Assembly (NCBI GenBank): GCA_965233665.1
Contig: CBDDTG010000054.1
Span: 15,346-79,345 of the forward strand
Source: Bacterioplanes sp965233665
GTDB taxonomy: Bacteria > Pseudomonadota > Gammaproteobacteria > Pseudomonadales > Oceanobacteraceae
DNA length: 64,000 nt
Reading direction: 5' to 3'
Shown here: positions 1-8,162 of the stretch, one piece after another
Layout: every line of letters begins with the position of its first letter
Numbering within the stretch: the stretch's first letter is position 1
Program-made: the position numbers and the translations under genes
The notes under the pieces: model-generated
Told to the model about the DNA's origin: nothing
Seen by the model: the letters and a program-made list of their open reading frames with translations, nothing else
The model's database searches: none

Positions 1-1177
1 CCGATCCCATCGACATAGTCCAGCCAAGCGTGCCGTGGCCGGTGTTTAAAAACAAGTTGTCGATATCGGTGGCGCCAATAATGGGGGTGCCGTCCGGGGT
101 CATGGGGCGCAGGCCGGTCCAGAACTCGGCTTCGGCAGTGTTGCCGGCGCCGGGGAACAGGTCGTTGACCACAAATTCAATGTTGGCGCGGCGTTTTTCC
201 GGCAGGTTGAGCTGGTAGCCGGCAATTTCGGCGGTGCCACCGACGCGAATGCGGTCGTTAAAGCGGGTGATGGCCACCTTGTAGGTTTCGTCCATCAAGG
301 TCGATTGCGGCGCACGCTCGGCGTCGGTAATCGGCACGGTGAGGGAGTAGCCTTTAATCGGGTGAATCGGCAAGTCGAGGTTAATCTGGCGCAGCATCGG
401 CGCTGAAAAACTGCCCATGGCCATTAGGTAGGCATCGGCTTTGAGGTTGCCTTGATTGGTAATTACGCCATCAATGCGGTGCTGCTGGCACATTAGCCCT
501 TGCACGGCGGTGTTCATGCGGAACTCAACGCCCAGTTCACGGCAGTGCTCAGCTAACTGGCGGGTAAAAGCTTGGCAGTCGCCGGTTTCGTCACCGGGCA
601 AGCGCAAGCCGCCGACCAATTTATCGCGGCTGTGCTCAAGGCCGGGTTCGTAGTTCACGCAGTCGTCGACGTCGAGCAGTTGGTGCTCAACACCGCACTC
701 GCGCAATACCGCGATGTCCTTTTCTGAAGCCGCCATTTGGCTGTGCTGGCGAAACAGTTGCAAGGTGCCGCCGGTGCGCTGCTCATAGTCGAGGCCGAGC
801 TCGTTGCGCGCGGCTTTTAAGCAGTCACGACTGTATTCGGCCAAACGCATCATGCGGCCTTTGTTGATGTGATAGCTGCGCTCGTTGCAGTTGAGCAGCA
901 TGCGCGTCATCCAACTGAGGGTGTGGCGATCCCAGTGGCGCACATCAATGGCCAGCGGTGCTAAATCTTGCAGCAACCATTTAATCGCTTTGAAGGGCAC
1001 ACCCGGGGCTGCCCAGGGAGCGGAATAGCCGGGCGAAATCTGGCCTGCGTTGGCGTAGCTGGTTTCTTGGGCAGGTTCGGCCTGGCGGTCGACCACGGTG
1101 ACCTGATGGCCGGCACGCGCCAAATACCAGGCGCTGGTGACGCCGACGACGCCGGCTCCGAGAATCATGACATGCAT
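1..1177 (-). CDS. dadA: D-amino acid dehydrogenase small subunit (3' end cut off by window edge)
   Basis: This is an FAD-dependent, membrane-associated oxidoreductase that deaminates D-amino acids, typically D-alanine in L-alanine catabolism, to 2-oxo acids and passes electrons to the respiratory chain. Translating the minus strand from the ATG at 1177 gives an N-terminal dinucleotide-binding motif GAGVVG at residues 7-12. DadA-like stretches follow (a TSYANAGQISPGYSAPWA region near residue 45, a GLRPMTPDGTP region near the left edge). About 392 codons are present and the last few tens lie outside the window. A GGAG about 10 bases before the ATG supports the start. It is divergent from an Lrp-family gene, the usual dadR-dadA neighbourhood. 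No internal stop is seen. Confidence 0.93.
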   Translation of the reverse strand, partial: MHVMILGAGVVGVTSAWYLARAGHQVTVVDRQAEPAQETSYANAGQISPGYSAPWAAPGVPFKAIKWLLQDLAPLAIDVRHWDRHTLSWMTRMLLNCNERSYHINKGRMMRLAEYSRDCLKAARNELGLDYEQRTGGTLQLFRQHSQMAASEKDIAVLRECGVEHQLLDVDDCVNYEPGLEHSRDKLVGGLRLPGDETGDCQAFTRQLAEHCRELGVEFRMNTAVQGLMCQQHRIDGVITNQGNLKADAYLMAMGSFSAPMLRQINLDLPIHPIKGYSLTVPITDAERAPQSTLMDETYKVAITRFNDRIRVGGTAEIAGYQLNLPEKRRANIEFVVNDLFPGAGNTAEAEFWTGLRPMTPDGTPIIGATDIDNLFLNTGHGTLGWTMSMGS

Positions 1178-1306
1178 GGTGACGATGCTCCGTTTTTCGC
1201 TGTTTAGCCCGGTATGCTACGACGATTGTTAGCGGTTTTTCCTTTGTTTTTGCTGTTTGTGTAGTGATAATCTCTGCTTAATTAAGTCTTTGCCGAGTTT
1301 TACTCT

Positions 1307-1792
1307 ATGAAAGCCTCAGAGCTCAAGCCTTTGGATCGACTCGACCGACGCATATTGGCGGTACTGCAACAACAGGGGCGCATCAGTTATGTGGAGCTGG
1401 CCGACAAAGTCGGCCTTAGCTCAACGCCTTGCATGGAGCGTGTTAAGCGGCTGGAGCGCGATGGCTATATCGAAGGCTATTACGCGCGGCTGAACCCAGC
1501 GCTGATGGGGCATGAATTATTGGTGTTTGTTGAAATCTCATTGGCGCATCAATCGCCGCAAGCGTTTTCCGATTTCACCCGTGCCGTGCGAGAGTTGCCC
1601 TATGTGTTGGAGTGTCATTTGGTGTCGGGCGATTCAGATTATTTAGTCAAAGCACGCATCAAAGATATGTCGCAATACCGTACTTTGCTCGGTGATATGC
1701 TGTTGCAGTTACCCGGGGTGAAAAACTCGAAAAGTTATATCGTGATGGAAGAAGTGAAAGAAAGCTTGGAACTACCATTGGAGGACATATGA
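1307..1792 (+). CDS. dadR: Lrp/AsnC family regulator, probable DadR
   Basis: This is a 161-residue transcription factor of the leucine-responsive (feast/famine) family. An N-terminal winged helix-turn-helix covers about residues 10-60, with the recognition region around ADKVGLSSTPCMERVKRL. A C-terminal RAM ligand-binding/oligomerisation domain covers about residues 65-145. Family members sense amino acids and regulate catabolic genes locally. It lies divergent from dadA with a 129 bp shared upstream region, so autoregulation and activation of dadA by L-alanine is the natural inference. The stop codon overlaps the start of the next gene (ATGA), indicating translational coupling. Lrp/Bkd-type assignments cannot be separated from DadR by sequence alone; context decides. 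Confidence 0.9.
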   Translation: MKASELKPLDRLDRRILAVLQQQGRISYVELADKVGLSSTPCMERVKRLERDGYIEGYYARLNPALMGHELLVFVEISLAHQSPQAFSDFTRAVRELPYVLECHLVSGDSDYLVKARIKDMSQYRTLLGDMLLQLPGVKNSKSYIVMEEVKESLELPLEDI

Positions 1793-2295
1793 GTTACGGA
1801 TGGCAAGCGTACGCTGTAGATCTGGAGGCGCTGAATCAATGCTACGGCCAGCTGACGGGTGAGCAGCTGGCGCAGTTTAAACAACAACAAAGAAGCGCGC
1901 TGGCGCGTTTAACGGTGGAGTTTGGTGCCTCGGCAGAGCAAGCGTTGCAGCATATTGCTGCAGGTGAGTTAGACGATGAAGTCGAGCCGGCGCTGTATTG
2001 GTATGTGTGGGAATTATTGGCCCAGAGCATGGGCACAGCATTGAATAACAGCGAGTTTTATCCGGCAGAAATGACCGCCATCAGTGGGCTTAAAGGGCTA
2101 AAACCGCTGGCGTTTTCTCACCCTTGGCTGGAAGATGCCGGCGGTTTTCCCATGGTGTATGCCTGCTTGAGCGGCCAACATGCGGACTGCGCCGACAGTG
2201 TGTCCGCTACTGAGCTATCGGTTGTGCAGCAACAGCAGCTGCAGAGCTGGCTAGAGGCTGCCTCTGGGCGTGATTTAGTGCTGTTTTATTATTAA
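1789..2295 (+). CDS. hypothetical protein coupled to the Lrp-type regulator
   Basis: This is a 168-residue soluble protein of unknown function. It overlaps the regulator's stop by four bases, so the two genes are co-transcribed and probably translationally coupled. It has no signal peptide or membrane segment. The first third is Gln-rich and helical, and several Trp/Tyr residues sit in the middle (YWYVWELL near residue 68). The protein ends in FYY immediately before the TAA stop. That stop codon is also the insertion point of the MITE-like element that follows. I recognise no domain with confidence; the general look (about 160-200 residues, aromatic-rich) is like uncharacterised DUF proteins. 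Confidence 0.75.
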   Translation: MSYGWQAYAVDLEALNQCYGQLTGEQLAQFKQQQRSALARLTVEFGASAEQALQHIAAGELDDEVEPALYWYVWELLAQSMGTALNNSEFYPAEMTAISGLKGLKPLAFSHPWLEDAGGFPMVYACLSGQHADCADSVSATELSVVQQQQLQSWLEAASGRDLVLFYY

Positions 2296-2557
2296 GGCAC
2301 CTCTGAATAATTCGGTGCCCGCTCTGGATCGCCAGAGGATTTCAGATCACGAAGCCGGTTTGCCGCTCTAGCCAGTTACAGCAAAAATCGGCGACACAGA
2401 GCTGGGGTTCTCTGGCGTTCCCCGTAGGGCGCGGGCCGCAGGCCTTCATAACGTTGTTGGCGATGTTGAAAAGGGCTGGCCATTTCCTGCCATCACCGCC
2501 TTGTTCTGAAAGCCTGCTGCACTCGTGCAGAGTTGTGCAGAATTATTCAGAGGTGCC
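2296..2557. mobile_element. MITE-like element, copy 1 (262 bp)
   Basis: The ends are perfect terminal inverted repeats: GGCACCTCTGAATAATTC on the left and its complement GAATTATTCAGAGGTGCC on the right. Both ends are flanked by TTAA, which fits a target-site duplication of the YTAR type used by the IS5 group (or a 3 bp TAA duplication). The interior has no intact transposase. A second, clearly homologous copy lies at 12399-12647. The left TTAA contains the TAA stop codon of the preceding gene, so the coding frame is preserved. Assignment to an IS5-type parent is an inference from end and target structure. Confidence 0.85.
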
Positions 2558-2562
2558 TTAAG

Positions 2563-2886
2563 CTAAAAGGTAAAAATAGATGGCCCTTCGTGGCGCATGC
2601 CATGAATGCGGTGGTTGTCGATATAGCCGTCTTCGTCGACCTCACAGCGCACCCAGCCGTTGTGGTCTTTATCGGATACGCGCAAATAAATGTCGTAACC
2701 GTCGGCGTTTTCGCGAGTAGATAAGCGGTCAATGGCGATGGCGGTATCGGCGGGCATGACTTGCTCGGTGTAGCGCCGGCAGTGGTTAATGGCATCGCCA
2801 ATGTCACGAATATTGGCCATACGCTCCGGGTCGCGTATGCAGCCAGTGAGCTGGCTGAGCAATATCAATGTGAGTGCGAGGCGCAT
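2563..2886 (-). CDS. small putative lipoprotein
   Basis: This 107-residue protein has a classic lipoprotein signal: a short hydrophobic stretch (LALTLILLSQ) and the lipobox LTGC with Cys16 as the predicted lipidated residue. The mature part is about 90 residues, with scattered Cys and many acidic residues. No family was recognised. Residue 17 is Ile, not Asp, so outer-membrane sorting is the default guess. The gene is convergent with the hypothetical gene and the MITE copy on its 3' side; its stop lies six bases from the element. Confidence 0.7.
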   Translation of the reverse strand: MRLALTLILLSQLTGCIRDPERMANIRDIGDAINHCRRYTEQVMPADTAIAIDRLSTRENADGYDIYLRVSDKDHNGWVRCEVDEDGYIDNHRIHGMRHEGPSIFTF

Positions 2887-2932
2887 AGCAACATTCCGTG
2901 CCTAGGAGCTGTGATGATAGCAGTTTGCACCC

Positions 2933-3073
2933 GGGAGCCTCTAAAAACCCCTTTTTCTCATTATGGCTTCGTTAAAAATCGCCTCAAGATGCTCATTTAC
3001 TACAGTAAACTCCGCTGTTTCACCGATTTTTGCCTAGCCAGAATTTCGCCTCCGAGGTTTTTTTAGAGCCCCC
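2933..3073. repeat. second inverted-repeat element (about 140 bp), unrelated to the MITE
   Basis: The segment begins GGGAGCCTCTAAAAACC and ends GGTTTTTTTAGAGCCCCC, which are imperfect inverted repeats of about 16 bases. The interior reads as short mirrored pieces (TTAAAAATCGCC and CACCGATTTTTGCC; ATTTACTACAGTAAAC) and has no gene. It lies between the start of the lipoprotein gene and the 3' end of the chemotaxis receptor gene. No other copy is in this window, so its repeat status genome-wide is inferred from its palindromic architecture. Confidence 0.5.
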
Positions 3074-3142
3074 GTTAGGCTCATGGTGAAGTCGGGCGGG
3101 CACTTTTGTTACGCCATCAGCTGTTTTGCGCCAGCTGTACCT

Positions 3143-4654
3143 CTATTTGGCTTGGAGGCGAAAGTACGCCATGGTCTCGACCAACTGCTGCGCTTGGCTG
3201 GTCATTTCTTCAGCGGTGGCGTCTAGCTCCTCCGAGCTGGATGCATTTTGCTGTGCTACCGAGCTGAGCTGCGACATGGCGGCGCTGATTTGAGCCAGAC
3301 CAGAGGATTGCTCTTCCGATACCTGGGTAATTTCTTTTACCAGTTGTGAAGTCTTTTCGACTTCGGGTACCAAATCGTGCAGTCGGTCGCCGGCCTCTTG
3401 TGCCAGTTGCACGCTGTTTTGCGCCAGCTCGCCAATGCTTTGTGCAGCACCACGGCTGCGCTCGGCCAAGCGCCGCACTTCGGAGGCGACAATGGTAAAG
3501 CCACGGCCATGATCGCCGGCGCGCGCTGCTTCAATGGCGGCGTTTAACGCCAGCAGGTTGGTTTGGTAGGCGATGTCATCAATAACGGCGATTTTTTCGG
3601 CGATGTCCTGCATGGCACTGACGGTATCGGCGACCACGCGACCACTGCTGCCGGCATCACTGGCGACGCGCGCGGCAATGCCGTCAGTCACACGCGCGTT
3701 GTCGGTATTTTGTTGCACTGAGTCTGCAATTTGCTCCATCGAGGCGGTGGTTTGCTCAACGCTGGCGGCTTGCTCCGTGGCGGCGTTGCTCAAACTGCGA
3801 GAGGTGGAGGATACTTGCGCCGCTGCCGAAGACAGGCCATGCGAGGAGGAGCGCACGTCGTCGATAATTTGCTTGAGCTTATCAATCAGCTGGTGCATGG
3901 CGCGCTGCAAGTCGCCGAGCTCATCGTGGCGATCGACACGAATTTGCTGGCTTAAGTCTCCCGCCGCCAGTTGTTTGGCGTGGTGCACCACCTGATACAA
4001 GGGCGTGCGCACACTGCGAGTTAGTAATACAGCCGCGATGATGGTGGCTACCAGCGCAACTACAGCCGCGCCGATGGTTAATTGCACCGAACGTTGCATG
4101 ACCTCGGTGGCTTGGGCGTATTCTCTGGCGGCCACGCTGAGTTGCAGCTCCACCAGCTCATTGATTTTATTGCTGATGGGGTCGATCACATCGTAAAGCG
4201 GGCCATTAAAATCATTGAGCTGGTTGCTGACGTCGCCCTGCAATTGTCCTAGGTGTTGTTGTAAACGCTGGATTTCGCGGTTAGCGGGTACAAACAACTC
4301 ATTGGCTTGCTGTGCTAAGCGCTGTTCTTCTGTCGTTAGCTCGGTAGCCATGTAGGCGTTCCATTGCTGTTCGACCAGTTCTTTGGCTTGGCGTACCGAG
4401 CGCGCCGCCTCGCCGGCGTTCATGCGGCCCACGTTGGCTTTGTTCACCGCGTCGATGACCAATACGGCGTAGCCATCAGCGATGGCTTTGAGTTGCTGCA
4501 GGGGAATCACGCGGTCTTGATAGACGGTTTCCAGCCCCTGGTTGTTGGTGCGAATACCATCCAGGGCAATAACGCCCATAAAGCTTAATAGGGCAATGGG
4601 AACGGCAAAGGCCAGGGTAAGACGGTGCGATAAGTTGAGTCTGAGCCGCTTCAT
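3143..4654 (-). CDS. methyl-accepting chemotaxis protein
   Basis: This is a transmembrane chemoreceptor of about 503 residues that controls CheA/CheW signalling. It has a short cytoplasmic N-terminus, TM1 (LTLAFAVPIALLSFMGVIAL) and a periplasmic four-helix-bundle-like sensor of roughly 160 residues. TM2 follows near residues 190-212, then a HAMP linker and a long coiled-coil signalling domain. The conserved hairpin tip is present (YQTNLLALNAAIEAARAG). The start at 4654 was chosen over an upstream in-frame ATG because GGAGG lies five bases before it. No C-terminal NWETF-type CheR/CheB tether is seen. The ligand is unknown. The gene is monocistronic, apart from any chemotaxis cluster. Confidence 0.93.
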   Translation of the reverse strand: MKRLRLNLSHRLTLAFAVPIALLSFMGVIALDGIRTNNQGLETVYQDRVIPLQQLKAIADGYAVLVIDAVNKANVGRMNAGEAARSVRQAKELVEQQWNAYMATELTTEEQRLAQQANELFVPANREIQRLQQHLGQLQGDVSNQLNDFNGPLYDVIDPISNKINELVELQLSVAAREYAQATEVMQRSVQLTIGAAVVALVATIIAAVLLTRSVRTPLYQVVHHAKQLAAGDLSQQIRVDRHDELGDLQRAMHQLIDKLKQIIDDVRSSSHGLSSAAAQVSSTSRSLSNAATEQAASVEQTTASMEQIADSVQQNTDNARVTDGIAARVASDAGSSGRVVADTVSAMQDIAEKIAVIDDIAYQTNLLALNAAIEAARAGDHGRGFTIVASEVRRLAERSRGAAQSIGELAQNSVQLAQEAGDRLHDLVPEVEKTSQLVKEITQVSEEQSSGLAQISAAMSQLSSVAQQNASSSEELDATAEEMTSQAQQLVETMAYFRLQAK

Positions 4655-4820
4655 TTCAGCCTCCGGCTGCTGAGTAAAAGAACAACTCAACTAGTTAAGC
4701 AGTATGAGACCCAACGACGACTTGGAGGCCGGGAAAGACCTAATATACTCAGGCTTTGGTATTAAATTTGGTTGTGGCGTGGTTAATAACGGCGCTTGCT
4801 GTGCTGTGCAGTCGATGGCG

Positions 4821-5378
4821 TCAGGTGGCGTAGTGAATCAAATCATGAAAGACCACGGGCACGGTGCCCGGATTGCGGTAGCCATGTTCACAGTCGGCGG
4901 CAAAGCGCACCGCATCGCCTGGCTCCAGCGTTTGCCATTGACCATCCAGCAATAACTCCATCACGCCACTGATCACCACGATATGCTCCGTGACGCCGGG
5001 CTCGTGAGGTTCAGAGATACGCTCATAAGCGGGCGCTAGGGTGAGTTCAAACAGTTCAAAACCCTTGCTCGGGTCATAGCTAAACAAGGGCGCAACCAGC
5101 ATTTCGCCCTGACTGGGCTGCTGTCTGAGGTCATCCGCGTGGCGCTTAAGGGTTTGTTGTGGCGTTGGGGCTGGCTCTAACAAGCTGGACAGCGAGCAAT
5201 GAAAACCACTGGCGATTTTCCACAAGCGGGCCACGGTGGGGCTCGATTCACCGCGTTCAATTTGCCCCAGCATGGCTTTGCTGACGCCGGTTTCTTTGGC
5301 GGCCTGATCCAAACTCCAGCCCTTTTCTTGGCGCAGTTGTTTCACACGTTGGGCCAGGTACTGATTAATTTCTTGCAT
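4821..5378 (-). CDS. XRE-family regulator with C-terminal cupin
   Basis: This 185-residue regulator has an N-terminal lambda-repressor-like helix-turn-helix (residues about 8-62; KETGVSKAMLGQIERGESSP is the typical core). A linker and a small cupin-2 beta-barrel (about residues 110-180; HEPGVTEHIVVISG and LEPGDAVRFAAD) follow. This architecture usually marks local repressors of catabolic or transport genes that bind a small molecule in the cupin. It is divergent from the BenE-type transporter, and a perfect 16 bp palindrome with a second half-conserved copy lies between the two genes. It is therefore very likely the regulator of that transporter. The ligand cannot be deduced. Confidence 0.9.
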   Translation of the reverse strand: MQEINQYLAQRVKQLRQEKGWSLDQAAKETGVSKAMLGQIERGESSPTVARLWKIASGFHCSLSSLLEPAPTPQQTLKRHADDLRQQPSQGEMLVAPLFSYDPSKGFELFELTLAPAYERISEPHEPGVTEHIVVISGVMELLLDGQWQTLEPGDAVRFAADCEHGYRNPGTVPVVFHDLIHYAT

Positions 5379-5410
5379 TGATGGTGAAATCCCAACAGTA
5401 AAAAATTATT

Positions 5411-5454
5411 GTGCGTTATAACGCACGGCTGCTAGTTTGGACGCTATAACGCAC
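5411..5454. promoter_or_regulatory. probable XRE-cupin operator pair
   Basis: A perfect palindrome GTGCGTTATAACGCAC occupies 5411-5426. A second site, GGACGCTATAACGCAC, with an intact right half and a degenerate left half, occupies 5439-5454. The 28 bp spacing is close to three helical turns, as expected for cooperative dimer binding. Both sites lie in the 98 bp between the divergent regulator and transporter genes. That the XRE-cupin protein binds here is inferred from position and symmetry. Confidence 0.7.
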
Positions 5455-5476
5455 AAGTGAGACCGGAGTGTAAAAG

Positions 5477-6673
5477 ATGGCGTCCCATCCAGTAAACCCT
5501 GCCGCCAACCACAGCGCCCAGCGTTGGTTGGCATTTACCCCTTCGTTTATCAGTGCCGGCTTTGTTGCCGTATTGGCGGGCTACAGCAGCGCGGTCGCCA
5601 TTGTTTATCAGGCGGCGTTGGCGGCCGGGGCATCGAGTGCACAGGCCAGCTCATGGCTGTGGGCGGTAGGTGTTGGCATGGGCGTCAGCAGCATTGGCTT
5701 GTCGCTTTATTACCGCCAACCTGTGTTTACCGCTTGGTCGACACCCGGTGCGGCCTTGCTGGTGAGCAGTGTGGCGGGCTTTAGTTTGGCGGAAACCATC
5801 GGCGCTTTTATCGTCTGCTCGCTGTTGATGACCTTGGTGGCTTTGACGGGGGCGGTGGAGCGCTTACTCAAATGGGTGCCGGCTTCGCTGGCGGGCGCCT
5901 TACTGGCAGGGGTGCTGCTGCAGTTCGGTTTGCAGGTATTTGCCGGCATGGGGCAACAGCCGCTTCTGGTTGGGGCCATGCTGTTGAGTTTTTTAGTGGC
6001 GCGCCATTGGCAACCACGTTACAGCGTGGTGGCAGCCTTGCTGGTGGGAGTGACTGTTGCCTATTGGCAAGGTGCGTTGCAGTGGCAGCCGCTGGACTGG
6101 CAATGGTCAACACCGCAGTGGGTCACACCGGAATTCTCCGGGGCGGCGCTGATGGGCATCGCGGTGCCGCTGTTTGCTGTGACCATGGCGTCGCAAAATA
6201 TACCGGGCTTGGCGGTGTTGCGTGCCAACGGTTACGACGCTCCTGCTGGCCCTTTACTCGCGACCACTGGCATAACCAGCCTGGTGTTGGCGCCGTTTGG
6301 TGGTTTTGCCTTTAATTTGTCGGCCATGACGGCGGCAATATGCCAAAGCGATGAGGCCGGAGGCACGCCGGCGCAGCGCTACTGGGCCACCTGCTGGGGC
6401 GGCGTTTTTTATCTGGTCGCTGGCTTGTTGGGCGCCACCTTGGTGGCACTGTTGCAAATGGTTCCCGCGGCGCTGGTGGCCACTCTTGCGGGGTTAGCGT
6501 TGCTGGCGCCTTTAAGCAACGGCTTACAGGCGGCAATGCAAGAGCCGAGCGAGCGCGATGTGGCGTTATTAACCTTTTTAGTCACGGCGTCGGGCTTGTC
6601 GCTGGCAGGCATTAGCAGTGCTTTTTGGGGCTTGCTGTTGGGGTTGCTGGTGCATTATGGCCGGCGTAGGTAG
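5477..6673 (+). CDS. benE: BenE-family benzoate/H+ symporter-like transporter
   Basis: This is a 398-residue polytopic inner-membrane protein with about 11-12 hydrophobic segments, matching the BenE family of proton-coupled aromatic-acid importers in length and pattern. Family-like stretches include GFVAVLAGYSSAVAIVYQAA near the N-terminus and FTAWSTPGAALL near residue 80. The central ASQNIPGLAVLRANGY stretch fits, as does GGFAFNLSAMTAAIC further on. The start at 5477 has GGAG upstream. No benzoate-degradation genes are in the window, so the substrate is uncertain; the family name is safer than the substrate. The gene ends immediately before the convergent stop of the MocR-type regulator. Confidence 0.85.
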   Translation: MASHPVNPAANHSAQRWLAFTPSFISAGFVAVLAGYSSAVAIVYQAALAAGASSAQASSWLWAVGVGMGVSSIGLSLYYRQPVFTAWSTPGAALLVSSVAGFSLAETIGAFIVCSLLMTLVALTGAVERLLKWVPASLAGALLAGVLLQFGLQVFAGMGQQPLLVGAMLLSFLVARHWQPRYSVVAALLVGVTVAYWQGALQWQPLDWQWSTPQWVTPEFSGAALMGIAVPLFAVTMASQNIPGLAVLRANGYDAPAGPLLATTGITSLVLAPFGGFAFNLSAMTAAICQSDEAGGTPAQRYWATCWGGVFYLVAGLLGATLVALLQMVPAALVATLAGLALLAPLSNGLQAAMQEPSERDVALLTFLVTASGLSLAGISSAFWGLLLGLLVHYGRRR

Positions 6674-8071
6674 CTAGCTAACTAATTGCGCCAATTGCTG
6701 TACTCCATCGTGTAGCCTATCGCTCAGTGGATAAGAGGCATTGAGGCGCACGCCGCGCTGTAGCATGGGGTCGGCGCTGAACAGGGCGCCGGGGGCCAAG
6801 CTGATGCCGAGTTGCAGCGCTTGATGATACAGCTCGATGGCATCGTGACCGTCGGGCAGCGACAGCCAAATAAAATAGCCGCCTTGGCTGTCATTGATAT
6901 GCACGTTCGCCGGCATGCATTGGTGCAGCCAATGCAGCAGGCCTTGCTTGCGTTGATGCAGCGTGCTTCGCAGTTGGCGTAAATGCGTTTGATAGGGGCG
7001 GCTGTCGAGGTAGGCCGCCACCGCCTGTTGCTCCGGGGCGCTGCTCGACAGCGTCGCAATAAACTGCCGCTGCGCTAAGCGTTGCAGCTGCTCTCCGGCG
7101 CTCACCCAACCTAGGCGAAACCCAGGTGCCAGGCTTTTGCTAAACGAGCCGCAGTGCAAGATGCGTTGCTGTTGGTCGATGGCTTTCATCGGCTGCAGAG
7201 CATTCGCACCGGGCGGTGCCAGCTCGCCGTATACGTCGTCCTCAATGACCCAAACATCGTGCGCGCAGAATAAATCATAAAGTGCCTGCTGGCGCTGTTG
7301 GCTGAGGCAAAAACCCAGCGGGTTTTGGTAGCGACTCATCAGCCAGCAAGCTTTTACTGGGTAGCGTTTAAGCACGTCGGCCAAGGCCTCCGACTGCATG
7401 CCCTGTTTTGGGTCGGTGGCGACGGCAATGGCGCGCAATCCAAGACGCTCGATGGCTTGTAACGCGCCGTAAAAAGCGGGCGCTTCAATCACGACCCAGT
7501 CGCCGGGTTGGGTCACTGCCTCTAACGCCAGGTTAAGGCCCTCCATGGCACCGGCGGTAATCAGTATGTCGTCCGGGCTGATGGTCATGTCATTGCGGCT
7601 GTACTGGCGTGCAATGGCCTGGCGCAAGGCCAAGCTGCCGGGGGGCAAATGATCGATGGGGTGCTCGGCCAAGGCGGCACTGGCTCGGCCCAGGCCCCGT
7701 GCTAAGGCGCGCAGCGGGAAGAGGTTAGGGTCTGGGAAGGCGGAGCCTAATGGCAGCAGCCCCGGCTGATTCGACGCCTGCAACACCTGATAGGCAAAGT
7801 TGTTGATGCTGACTTGGTCGCGTACATGGGTGGCGGCGCTGCTTAGGGCAGGGCGACTGGTGGGCAGGTCTTTTACCCGATAGCCCGAGCGTGGCACGGC
7901 CTCGATGCGGCCCTGTTGCTCTAACAGCTGATAGGCACTCATCACCGTCATCAGGCTTAAACCGCTGTCGGCGGCCATGCGTCGCAGTGATGGCAGGCGC
8001 TGTCCGGGTTGCCATACCTGCTGCTCGATTTGCTGGCTAATTTGCTGGGCCAGGCGCTGATATTTCGACAT
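6674..8071 (-). CDS. MocR-type regulator (GntR winged helix fused to PLP aminotransferase fold)
   Basis: This 465-residue protein combines an N-terminal GntR-type winged helix (residues 1-70; LRRMAADSGLSLMTVMSAYQ) with a fold-type I aminotransferase-like domain (about 100-460). The PLP-binding lysine is K312 within SFSKSLAPGFRLGW. Other PLP-fold landmarks are GAMEGLNLALEAV and RYQNPLGFCLS. Such proteins act as PLP- or amine-responsive transcription factors (PdxR, GabR, TauR types), not metabolic transaminases. The gene is divergent from cioAB and its start codon overlaps a direct repeat that looks like its own operator. Which member of the family it is cannot be told from the sequence. Confidence 0.9.
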   Translation of the reverse strand: MSKYQRLAQQISQQIEQQVWQPGQRLPSLRRMAADSGLSLMTVMSAYQLLEQQGRIEAVPRSGYRVKDLPTSRPALSSAATHVRDQVSINNFAYQVLQASNQPGLLPLGSAFPDPNLFPLRALARGLGRASAALAEHPIDHLPPGSLALRQAIARQYSRNDMTISPDDILITAGAMEGLNLALEAVTQPGDWVVIEAPAFYGALQAIERLGLRAIAVATDPKQGMQSEALADVLKRYPVKACWLMSRYQNPLGFCLSQQRQQALYDLFCAHDVWVIEDDVYGELAPPGANALQPMKAIDQQQRILHCGSFSKSLAPGFRLGWVSAGEQLQRLAQRQFIATLSSSAPEQQAVAAYLDSRPYQTHLRQLRSTLHQRKQGLLHWLHQCMPANVHINDSQGGYFIWLSLPDGHDAIELYHQALQLGISLAPGALFSADPMLQRGVRLNASYPLSDRLHDGVQQLAQLVS

Positions 8072-8109
8072 CTGTTATAGGTTCTATAATTTTTCTGTAT
8101 CTGTTATGG
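8070..8109 (+). promoter_or_regulatory. direct-repeat operator and promoter of the cio operon
   Basis: Two direct repeats, ATCTGTTATAG (8070-8080) and ATCTGTTATGG (8099-8109), are 29 bp apart. Between them is a perfect -10 hexamer TATAAT (8085-8090). An inverted repeat TTATAG-GTT-CTATAA spans 8075-8089. MocR-type regulators are known to bind direct repeats, so control of both divergent genes is likely. The -35 element is weak (TTCGAC near 8064), which would fit an activated promoter. Confidence 0.55.
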
Positions 8110-8162
8110 AATGCTAGGTCATGCTGCAATGGCGGGCAACCGAATTCAGCGGGAGCTGCCGT

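Noticed and set aside
2761..3066. Plus-strand open frame across the lipoprotein start and the inverted-repeat element
   Set aside because: It is composed of the antisense of the lipoprotein plus the repeat; no protein-like composition or start signal.
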